Positions 1-4,847 of a stretch of 5,140 nucleotides of DNA are shown one piece after another. Within the stretch, counting starts at the first letter, position 1. Each line of letters opens with the position of its first letter. The DNA lies in assembly GCA_001800015.1 (NCBI GenBank), contig MGUO01000209.1, positions 5,100-10,239 on the forward strand, in the 5' to 3' direction. The DNA is from Elusimicrobia bacterium RIFCSPHIGHO2_02_FULL_57_9 (lineage in GTDB: Bacteria; Elusimicrobiota; Elusimicrobia; UBA1565; UBA9628). The notes under the pieces are model-generated. The model worked only from the letters and a program-made list of their open reading frames with translations. It was not told where the DNA came from and did no database searches. A program made the position numbers and the translations under genes.

Positions 1-2
1 GG

Positions 3-815
3 TCTTTCGACCAATTTTCCAAAGAGATCACCTTGCCCACCGACGCCATCGAGCAGGCATGGCTGGCCAAATCCCCCATGGTGCGCGCCGTGCCCGACCA
101 ACCCCTTTACGACATCGCCATACCTCTGGCCTTAAGAGGCGAGGTGATGGGGATATTGAACCTCCAGGTCAGCCGCGAGGGCGTGGTCAAGGTGATCAAC
201 AAGGCCATGGGCAAGTACACCATCGGCGCGGTGGGGGTCTTGCTGCTCCTGGGCATCCCGCTTTATTTTTTCCTGCATCATTTCGTACTCAATCCCTTGC
301 TTAATTTGCGCGACGCGCTGGAAGCTATTTCTTTTAAAACCATGGAGTTAAGATTCACGGCCCGCCAGGATGAGATCGGCGACGTGGCCCATGTGCTGAA
401 TTTGTTTTTAGCCAAGGTCAAAACCGAGATGGGTAACGCCATGGTCAAGGAAAAGCAGCGGGGCGTTGCGGAAACGCGCTGGTGGCAGTCGATTTTAATG
501 GCGATCGTATCCAAAAGCCACCGGGCCGTGGTCGTTGATGAGGATAATACCGTGCTTTACACGAATTTTCCCATCAAGGCGACCACCACGTCTCCAGACG
601 GCAAGCTGCACTTATTGGACGTCATCGACAGCCAGCAGCAGGATGTTTTAAGGCTGGTGGGAGTGGCCCTGGAGCGTCCCAATCAAATCGTGGAAGCAGA
701 CACCACCTTCAAGTCGGAACCTTGCCATGTCAAGGCCGTGCACCTGGAAGAGGAGGGGGAATTGCGCCGCACCCTGATTCTCTTCGCGCCCAAACAGCTC
801 GGCGCTAGGATTTAG
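3..815 (+). CDS. Membrane sensor protein, 5'-truncated: periplasmic domain, TM helix, HAMP, PAS-like domain, no kinase
   Basis: The frame is open to the left edge, so the true start lies outside the window; the TTG at 33 is not a convincing start. Residue numbers below count from codon 33. Residues 1-61 look like the membrane-proximal end of a periplasmic sensor domain (the YDIAIPL stretch followed by GEVMGILNLQVS, as in Cache-like folds). Residues 62-81 form a transmembrane helix. Residues 82-131 match a HAMP domain, with the conserved Pro88 and the DEIGD motif at 113-117. After a short helical linker, residues of about 150-260 resemble a PAS domain (AVVVDEDNTVLYTN). The protein then stops, with no HisKA, HATPase, GGDEF or chemoreceptor signalling domain. 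From the family logic it should pass a periplasmic signal to a cytoplasmic PAS-like module; the partner is unknown. Membrane topology is well supported, the PAS call only moderately. No clear ribosome binding site for another gene follows it directly. Confidence 0.85.
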   Translation, partial: SFDQFSKEITLPTDAIEQAWLAKSPMVRAVPDQPLYDIAIPLALRGEVMGILNLQVSREGVVKVINKAMGKYTIGAVGVLLLLGIPLYFFLHHFVLNPLLNLRDALEAISFKTMELRFTARQDEIGDVAHVLNLFLAKVKTEMGNAMVKEKQRGVAETRWWQSILMAIVSKSHRAVVVDEDNTVLYTNFPIKATTTSPDGKLHLLDVIDSQQQDVLRLVGVALERPNQIVEADTTFKSEPCHVKAVHLEEEGELRRTLILFAPKQLGARI

Positions 816-853
816 CGGCGCAGGCTTTTACCAATCATTTACCTTGATATGTA

Positions 854-882
854 TTGATTTTTCCGCCTTCCGGACCAATACT
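854..882 (+). promoter_or_regulatory. Possible sigma-70 promoter before the small ORF
   Basis: TTGATT (854-859) and AATACT (877-882) each match four of six consensus bases and are separated by 17 bases. The predicted transcription start would fall close to the ATG at 889, which has no Shine-Dalgarno sequence, so a leaderless message is conceivable. Matches of this quality occur often by chance. Confidence 0.22.
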
Positions 883-888
883 ATCCAC

Positions 889-1062
889 ATGAACGTCATC
901 ATGGCCGTCGGGATGCTGGCAAACGGAATGGGAGTCGGCGGACTTCCCGGAGACGGTCCTTTGCCGTTTGTTTTCCTTATCGGAGGCCTTCTCTCTTTGA
1001 GTTGGGCTCTGCACTTGCTGAATCGGGGCTGCTGGAAAAATATTCCCAGCCGGAATTTCTAG
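889..1062 (+). CDS. Hypothetical small membrane protein, 57 aa (doubtful)
   Basis: I do not recognise this ORF. Read from the ATG at 889 it gives 57 residues. The N-terminal part is rich in Gly and Met, residues of about 25-43 form one hydrophobic segment (PFVFLIGGLLSLSWALHLL), and a basic tail ends in KNIPSRNF. A TTG at 844 would extend it by 15 residues, but neither start has a Shine-Dalgarno sequence. In favour of a real gene: third codon positions are fairly GC-rich, the stop lies 10 bases before a good terminator, and a weak promoter-like pair sits just upstream. Against it: it is short, has no recognisable family and no ribosome binding site. If real, it would be a single-pass inner-membrane miniprotein; otherwise the region is a 3' untranslated region or a spacer. 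Confidence 0.3.
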   Translation: MNVIMAVGMLANGMGVGGLPGDGPLPFVFLIGGLLSLSWALHLLNRGCWKNIPSRNF

Positions 1063-1072
1063 AAAATTAAAT

Positions 1073-1116
1073 AAAAACCGCCCCCAATTGGTATAGTCAA
1101 TCGGGGAGGGTTTTTT
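1073..1116 (+). terminator. Rho-independent terminator
   Basis: An A-rich and C-rich left arm (1073-1090) pairs with a right arm (1098-1116) that ends in six T. Base pairs include ATTG/CAAT, CCCC/GGGG and AACC/GGTT, interrupted by three mismatched positions, around a 7-base loop GTATAGT. Because the left arm starts with AAAAA, it could also work on the minus strand. It separates the upstream sensor gene and small ORF from the operon starting at 1258. Confidence 0.8.
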
Positions 1117-1131
1117 GACGGCCTTTCAGAT

Positions 1132-1183
1132 CCGCAGTTACCAAGCCTACATGCGGTAAAGGGCCTATGTTGGCGTAGGCCCT
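1132..1183 (+). other. Two adjacent hairpins with alternative pairings; possible structured leader
   Basis: Hairpin one pairs CCGCA (1132-1136) with TGCGG (1152-1156). Hairpin two pairs AGGGCCTATG (1160-1169) with CGTAGGCCCT (1174-1183): ten base pairs including one G-U, closed by the 4-base loop TTGG. Other pairings compete: TTACC (1138-1142) with GGTAA (1155-1159), and GCCTAC (1145-1150) with GTAGGC (1175-1180). No T-run follows, so this is not an ordinary terminator. It could be a leader RNA element of the operon or a DNA inverted-repeat operator, and the sequence alone does not say which. No known riboswitch class is recognised. Confidence 0.45.
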
Positions 1184-1201
1184 AGAACGTCAAACTACTT
1201 G

Positions 1202-1207
1202 TATAAA
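1202..1207 (+). promoter_or_regulatory. Possible -10 box (TATAAA) for the operon at 1258
   Basis: TATAAA matches five of six bases of the sigma-70 -10 consensus and lies 50 bases before the operon's first start codon. No acceptable -35 box is found at the normal distance. The alternative pair TTGTAT (1199-1204) with TAATCT (1223-1228) is also weak. The operon's promoter is therefore only tentatively placed. Confidence 0.2.
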
Positions 1208-1246
1208 GGCGTCATTTTCTGTTAATCTTAGGTATGCCTTCTCAAG

Positions 1247-1251
1247 AGGAG
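1247..1251 (+). promoter_or_regulatory. Ribosome binding site AGGAG for the gene at 1258
   Basis: AGGAG inside the purine run AGAGGAGAG lies 6 bases before ATG 1258. It is the best-spaced Shine-Dalgarno sequence in the window and fixes the start of the first operon gene. Confidence 0.8.
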
Positions 1252-1257
1252 AGATAA

Positions 1258-1692
1258 ATGGCCTACCGGCTGAAGCGGCTTGATCCGTTCTGGTATACTC
1301 ATCCGATGATCCCGACGGCAGTGGCTATCGGAGGCATCCTGGGCTTTATCGGCTTTTACGCCCAAAAACCCATTATTGCCGGTCTTGGCGCGTTGATCGC
1401 GGGCGGCGCGTTGCTTGCGGCGGCCAAACCCGTGATTTCGGCCTTATTGGGCACCCTGGGCCTTTTCGGCGGCGTGGTCACTTTCGTGCTGGTTCCCAAC
1501 ATCAACGCAGCCGGCATGGGCCTGGGAATGCGGTTTGTTTCCACGATTCTTTTCGCCTTGTTCTACATGGTTTTGATGGATGCCCTGGTTCTGGTCATCG
1601 CGGTTCTCTACAATTTCTTTTCCGGGGTTCTGGGCCTGGGGGGGGTGGGTCTTGAGTTTGAGGGTGTTGAGGAGGAAGAGCCCGCCGCATGA
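1258..1692 (+). CDS. Four-helix integral membrane protein of unknown function, 144 aa
   Basis: I cannot assign this protein to a known family. The start is well supported by AGGAG six bases upstream. A short basic N-terminus (RLKR, residues 4-7) precedes four hydrophobic segments at about residues 17-34, 38-56, 58-79 and 92-121. Segments one to three are rich in Gly and Ala, which favours tight helix packing, and the basic N-terminus suggests a cytoplasmic amino end. After a Gly-rich stretch (123-131) the chain ends in an acidic tail (LEFEGVEEEEPAA), predicted to be cytoplasmic if there are four helices. Its stop codon overlaps the ATG of the next gene (ATGA), so it is probably translationally coupled to the degenerate OmpR-type regulator. 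That pairing suggests, as inference only, a membrane partner or signal source for the regulator; a small transporter subunit or a structural protein remains possible. A run of eight G lies near the 3' end. Confidence 0.85.
   Translation: MAYRLKRLDPFWYTHPMIPTAVAIGGILGFIGFYAQKPIIAGLGALIAGGALLAAAKPVISALLGTLGLFGGVVTFVLVPNINAAGMGLGMRFVSTILFALFYMVLMDALVLVIAVLYNFFSGVLGLGGVGLEFEGVEEEEPAA
1624..1649 (+). other. G-tract cluster (potential G-quadruplex) including a G8 run
   Basis: Four G-tracts fall within 26 bases: 1624-1627, 1632-1634, 1638-1645 (eight G) and 1647-1649, with loops of 4, 3 and 1 bases. This fits the canonical quadruplex pattern on the coding strand. It lies 40 bases before the ATGA junction with the next gene. 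The frame uses GGG GGG codons here where GGC or GGT would avoid the run. Confidence 0.5.
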
Positions 1693-2525
1693 AAATTAAC
1701 GTCGTCTACGCTTCCCGAGATCCCAACCGCGCCGGAGTCATCCTTGAAGCCCTGGGCGCCAACAGCATGGCGGTCACCATCGCCCAAAGAGCCAAAGAAG
1801 TCCTGGGACTCTTGGCCCATCGCAGCTGCGACCTGCTGCTGGTCGGCCAGCGGTTGATGGATGAGGAGGGCATCACTCTGGTTAAAACCCTGCGCTCGCG
1901 CGGCCCCTCCCGTCAGATTCCGATTATAGCCTTGGTCGAGCACGGCGAAGCGCCGGCTTTCGTCAATAACAAGTCCAATTCGGCTTATGCTTTGTTTGCC
2001 CATAAAACCTCGGATACCATGAAGAAGTTCGGGGCCAACGGTCCCGCCGCCCCGGTGGTCGCCACCGGGGCTTTATCCACCGATAAGGTTTCCCTACGCC
2101 TGGCCTTTTTCCAGGCCGGGGCCGATGAATGCCTCTCCTTGAATTGGGACGTGGCCGAATGCATGGCGCGCATCAAGGCCGTGCTGCGCCGCACCCAGAC
2201 CAATGTCTCGGAAGAGGTTCTCAAGATGGGTTCCATCGAGCTCAATCTGACCAGCTATACCCTGCATGTGGCGGGCAAGAAGGTGTCTTTGACTTCCAAG
2301 GAGCTCGATCTGCTTTATGTTTTTCTGAGCTCCACCAACCGCGTTTTAAGCCGCCCGTACCTTATCGAGCGCGTCTGGGGCTATAATTATTTCGGCTCGC
2401 CGCGCACGGTAGACGTCCATGTCCGCCGCCTGCGCGAAAAGCTGGGCCCGGCGGCGCGCTTCATTACGACCATTCCTTGCGTCGGCTATAAATTGGTGCC
2501 TCCCGGCGCCGAGGTTCGGAGGTAG
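1689..2525 (+). CDS. OmpR/PhoB-type winged-helix regulator with a degenerate receiver domain, 278 aa
   Basis: The start is the ATG overlapping the upstream stop, with GGAGG (1671-1675) 13 bases upstream and probable translational coupling. Residues 1-168 have the layout of a receiver but lack its chemistry. The usual Asp-Asp pair near the end of strand one is replaced by YASR, the phospho-acceptor Asp is Gly53 (LLLVGQRLMDEEG), the conserved Thr is Val83, and the Lys of the KPF motif is Leu151 (GADECLSLNW). About 46 extra residues sit between strand four and the following helix, roughly 86-132. Residues 178-272 form a normal OmpR/PhoB-type winged helix, with SLTSKELDLLYVFL, RVWGY and the recognition helix RTVDVHVRRLREKL, ending in CVGYKL. 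The family binds direct-repeat DNA, usually as a dimer. Here activity should not depend on Asp phosphorylation; control by a ligand, by the coupled membrane protein or by abundance is inference. The DNA-binding call is strong. Confidence 0.92.
   Translation: MKINVVYASRDPNRAGVILEALGANSMAVTIAQRAKEVLGLLAHRSCDLLLVGQRLMDEEGITLVKTLRSRGPSRQIPIIALVEHGEAPAFVNNKSNSAYALFAHKTSDTMKKFGANGPAAPVVATGALSTDKVSLRLAFFQAGADECLSLNWDVAECMARIKAVLRRTQTNVSEEVLKMGSIELNLTSYTLHVAGKKVSLTSKELDLLYVFLSSTNRVLSRPYLIERVWGYNYFGSPRTVDVHVRRLREKLGPAARFITTIPCVGYKLVPPGAEVRR
2049..2071 (+). repeat. Perfect 10-bp inverted repeat with 3-base loop inside the regulator gene
   Basis: GCCCCGGTGG (2049-2058) is followed by TCG and its exact reverse complement CCACCGGGGC (2062-2071), then TTTA. 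Nine of the ten pairs are G-C. It lies within the stretch that encodes the extra residues of the degenerate receiver. The T-run is too short for a convincing terminator. Confidence 0.6.
2518..2522 (+). promoter_or_regulatory. Ribosome binding site GGAGG for the receiver gene at 2527
   Basis: GGAGG lies inside the last codons of the upstream gene and 4 bases before ATG 2527. It decides between this start and an in-frame upstream extension to 2419 that would overlap the winged-helix coding region and gives no receiver-like sequence. Confidence 0.75.
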
Positions 2526-2526
2526 A

Positions 2527-2913
2527 ATGCACGAAGGCCAACAGCCGAAGCTTTTGATCATTGACGATGACGCGCATTTGCGCGAAAGCCTGGCCGAGGT
2601 TCTGGAGCTTGACGGTTTTGAGTGCCATCAGGCCGGTACGGCTGAAGCGGCTCTTGCCGCCGCGGCCAAGCTTTTGCCTCAGGTCGTGATCATGGACATC
2701 CAATTGCCGGATTCCTCGGGCTTTCAGATCTGCCAGCATTTGCGCAAAAAGTCCAAGTCCACTATTCTCATCATGATGACGGGGCGCTTTTTATCAGCCG
2801 AGGAGAAGAAGCAGGGCTTTGAATTGGGTGCCGATGAGTATTTCACCAAGCCTTTCGACTTAGCCGAGCTCTCCGTGCGCATCAGGCAGCTTTTATCCCG
2901 GAGCAGGGTCTAG
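2527..2913 (+). CDS. Stand-alone receiver (CheY-like) response regulator, 128 aa
   Basis: The protein is a single complete receiver domain with no output domain. All catalytic residues are present: Asp13 and Asp14 at the end of strand one (LLIIDDD), phospho-acceptor Asp57 (VVIMDIQLPDSSG), Thr85 (MMTG) and Lys108 (FTKPF). The GADEY motif precedes the Lys, as in typical receivers. It should accept a phosphoryl group from a histidine kinase, most simply the one encoded next, and either act by protein contact or serve as a phosphate shuttle or sink. The ATG lies one base after the upstream stop and has GGAGG four bases before it. The last residues (LLSRSRV) end just after helix five, so the domain is not truncated. 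Its target is not visible in the sequence. The domain assignment is certain; the pathway role is inference. Confidence 0.93.
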   Translation: MHEGQQPKLLIIDDDAHLRESLAEVLELDGFECHQAGTAEAALAAAAKLLPQVVIMDIQLPDSSGFQICQHLRKKSKSTILIMMTGRFLSAEEKKQGFELGADEYFTKPFDLAELSVRIRQLLSRSRV

Positions 2914-2924
2914 CGAACCGGGCG

Positions 2925-2940
2925 TGGAAATAGTTCTGCA
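2925..2940 (+). promoter_or_regulatory. Candidate sigma-54 (-24/-12) promoter before the histidine kinase gene
   Basis: The 16-base element TGGAAATAGTTCTGCA has GG at 2926-2927 and GC at 2938-2939, exactly the spacing of the -24/-12 consensus (TGGCAC, five bases, TTGCA). It matches TGG, the A at position five and TGCA; the two C of TGGCAC and the first T of TTGC differ. Transcription would start near 2951, giving a leader of about 28 bases before ATG 2979. It lies in the only intergenic gap inside the operon, upstream of a kinase and NtrC-like regulator pair. A chance match cannot be excluded. Confidence 0.38.
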
Positions 2941-2978
2941 ATAAGCCCCTGCTAACCTTGTTCTCGGGCACCGATCTT

Positions 2979-4847
2979 ATGGCAGCCACCAGACGCGGCA
3001 AACTGGCCTACAAGATACTTTTTTGCTTCCTGCTTGTCTCTCTGGCGCCTATGGGCTACCTGGCTTACCGCCTCGTCAATATTTCCCAGGCCGCTCTGCG
3101 CAAGGAAACCCTGTCCATGCAGGAGTCCTTGGCGGTCGGTTTCGCGGATACGGTGCATAAATACGTGATGACGTTTAAAAACGTCCTCATGGAAACGGCG
3201 GGCCTGGAGGAATTTTCCTCCATGAATCCGGCCAAGCAGCAGCAATATTTAAACCGCATCATCCAGGTGCATTTGGCCGTTCTGGAAATCTCCGTGATAA
3301 ATCCCGCGGGCGCGGAGCTGCTGCGTACCGGCCGCTTCCTGGGCGCCAATCCGGAAATGCGCAAGTTCGCCTCCGAGGATTTTTTCATCAAGGTTATGTC
3401 CCGCGGCCAGTATATAGGGCGGCTGGAACGCTTCCAGCGGCTTTATCCCGCCCTTACCATCGCCGTAGCCGTCATGGATACAAAGGCCAAGCCTCCGCGC
3501 CCTGTGGGGGTTCTGACGGCCAAGATCAGCTTAAACGGCCTTTCCTCCATGCTGGGCATGGAGTTTCCGCCGACCGGCAAAAGCGTGGCGTCGGTGGTGG
3601 CTTCGGACGGATTTATGATCGCGCATTCCAATCTCGAGGCCTATCAGCCGGACGCGCGCTTAAGCGAGGATATCCTTAAAATCCTCAGGACCCAGAGCGA
3701 GGAAAAGGGTGGGGGAGACATTACCCTGGCCAATGGCGCCAGGCTCCTGGGAGCGTATGCGGACGTCAAGGGCCTGGATTGGATCGTTTATGTGCAGCAG
3801 CCCCTTGAAACCGCCTATCAGGCGGCCGCCGAAATGAAGTCGCAGACCTTGAGCGTGTTCATTTGGGTTTTCCTCGTTGTTATTCTGCTGTCCTTGTTGG
3901 TGGCCGTCTATATCACCCAGCCCATCCGTATTTTGCGCGAGGCGGCCGATCGCCTGGGCAAGGGCCAGTTCGAGGATCTTCCCGAAATCATGATGACGGA
4001 TGATGAGATCGGCGATTTGGCGCAGACCTTTTTGACCATGAGCGAATCCCTGAAGGAAAAGACCGGGGAGCTGATCAGCGCCAAGCGGGAACTGGAGAAG
4101 TTCACCAAATTCCTGGAAAAGCGCGTAGAGGCCAGAACCCGCGAGCTTAAGGCCGCCCAGGACGAGCTCATCAAGAAAGAAAGGCTGGCGGCCATCGGCC
4201 AGATGGCCTCGGTGGTAGGCCATGAGATCAGAAACCCTCTGGCCGTCATCAATAATTCCATTTATTTCATAAAGACCAAGCTGGGGGCGTCGCTTGAGAG
4301 CGACGCCAAGATCGCCAAGCACATTAAAATCATAGAGTCCGAAATCCAGCAAGCCAACGGCATCATCAATGAAATCTTGACCTATTCTCGCAGCCGGGAG
4401 CTTAAGCCCGAGCGGGTGGGTTTAGACGCCTTCATCGAGGAACTGCTCTCGGTTTACCCGTTCCCGCCGCACATCACCGTGGATAAGAAGCTGAGTGCCT
4501 CAAATCCCGCGGTGGACCTCGATATCACGGAAATGAAGCAGGCACTGCGCAATATTATCGGCAACGCCATAGAGGTGATGCCCGAATCGGGCGTCATCAG
4601 GATCAGGACCGCGCCGGGCCAGAACGGCTCGGCCTTGGTTGAAGTCGGCGACAGCGGCCCCGGCATCGCGCCCGACGTCCTGGATAAGATATTCACGCCG
4701 TTCTTCACCACCAAGGCCCGCGGCACCGGCTTGGGCCTAGCCGTGGTGCGCAAGGTCGTGGAAAGACATCAAGGAAGGGTAGACGTGGAAAGCCTGGTGG
4801 GCAAAGGGACCACCTTCAGGATTTCTCTGCCCAAGGCCAAGGCATGA
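2979..4847 (+). CDS. Membrane histidine kinase: Cache sensor, HAMP, HisKA, HATPase (NtrB/AtoS-like core), 622 aa
   Basis: ATG 2979 is preferred; a TTG at 2958 adds seven residues, and neither has a good Shine-Dalgarno. From ATG 2979: a basic N-terminus and TM helix one (about 11-30); a periplasmic domain (35-285) of double-Cache type with ISVINPAGAELLR near 104-116, DGFMIAHSN at 210-218 and WIVYVQQP at 268-275; TM helix two (292-312); HAMP (313-360) with Pro315 and DDEIGD at 341-346; and a charged coiled coil (about 355-405). The dimerisation domain has His415 in GHEIRNPL; its ExxN pattern suggests phosphatase activity too. The ATP-binding domain shows Asn525/Asn529, GDSGPGI (557-563), FTPFFTT (572-578) and GTGLGL (582-587). 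It is complete and apparently active. It lies 65 bases after the stand-alone receiver gene and overlaps the next regulator by ATGA, so that regulator is its probable cognate. The Cache ligand, likely a small molecule, is not predictable. Confidence 0.95.
   Translation: MAATRRGKLAYKILFCFLLVSLAPMGYLAYRLVNISQAALRKETLSMQESLAVGFADTVHKYVMTFKNVLMETAGLEEFSSMNPAKQQQYLNRIIQVHLAVLEISVINPAGAELLRTGRFLGANPEMRKFASEDFFIKVMSRGQYIGRLERFQRLYPALTIAVAVMDTKAKPPRPVGVLTAKISLNGLSSMLGMEFPPTGKSVASVVASDGFMIAHSNLEAYQPDARLSEDILKILRTQSEEKGGGDITLANGARLLGAYADVKGLDWIVYVQQPLETAYQAAAEMKSQTLSVFIWVFLVVILLSLLVAVYITQPIRILREAADRLGKGQFEDLPEIMMTDDEIGDLAQTFLTMSESLKEKTGELISAKRELEKFTKFLEKRVEARTRELKAAQDELIKKERLAAIGQMASVVGHEIRNPLAVINNSIYFIKTKLGASLESDAKIAKHIKIIESEIQQANGIINEILTYSRSRELKPERVGLDAFIEELLSVYPFPPHITVDKKLSASNPAVDLDITEMKQALRNIIGNAIEVMPESGVIRIRTAPGQNGSALVEVGDSGPGIAPDVLDKIFTPFFTTKARGTGLGLAVVRKVVERHQGRVDVESLVGKGTTFRISLPKAKA
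4286..4307 (+). repeat. Perfect 9-bp inverted repeat with 4-base loop inside the kinase gene
   Basis: GGCGTCGCT (4286-4294) and AGCGACGCC (4299-4307) flank the loop TGAG. The repeat encodes the turn between the two helices of the kinase dimerisation domain (around GASLESDA). No T-run follows, so it is not a terminator. It may be a local codon effect with no function. Confidence 0.45.

Noticed and set aside
59..304. Second plus-strand frame inside the first sensor gene
   Set aside because: It overlaps the sensor frame, which has clear TM and HAMP signatures. Its own translation is Gly/Arg/His-rich with no domain.
1608..2003. Minus-strand open frame (131 aa) across the ATGA junction
   Set aside because: It is antisense to two supported genes, has a low-complexity Ser/Pro-rich end made by the acidic tail region, and no supporting ribosome binding site or family.
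2419..2526. N-terminal extension of the stand-alone receiver
   Set aside because: The 36 added residues are an out-of-frame reading of the winged-helix gene. ATG 2527 has GGAGG just upstream and begins a receiver of normal length.
2902..2953. Inverted repeat AGCAGGG / CCCTGCT around the end of the stand-alone receiver gene
   Set aside because: Seven base pairs are separated by 38 bases and no T-run follows, so it is neither a convincing terminator nor a clear operator.
2958..2978. TTG start for the histidine kinase
   Set aside because: There is no Shine-Dalgarno sequence, and the ATG at 2979 gives a normal basic N-terminus before the first TM helix. It stays a minor alternative.
3660..4352. 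Long minus-strand open frame (230 aa) opposite the kinase gene
   Set aside because: It lies wholly antisense to the well-supported kinase coding region, shows no recognisable domain and has a composition typical of a mirrored GC-rich frame.
4454..4753. Minus-strand frame opposite the ATP-binding domain of the kinase
   Set aside because: It is a shadow of the conserved N, G1 and G2 boxes read on the other strand, with no independent support.
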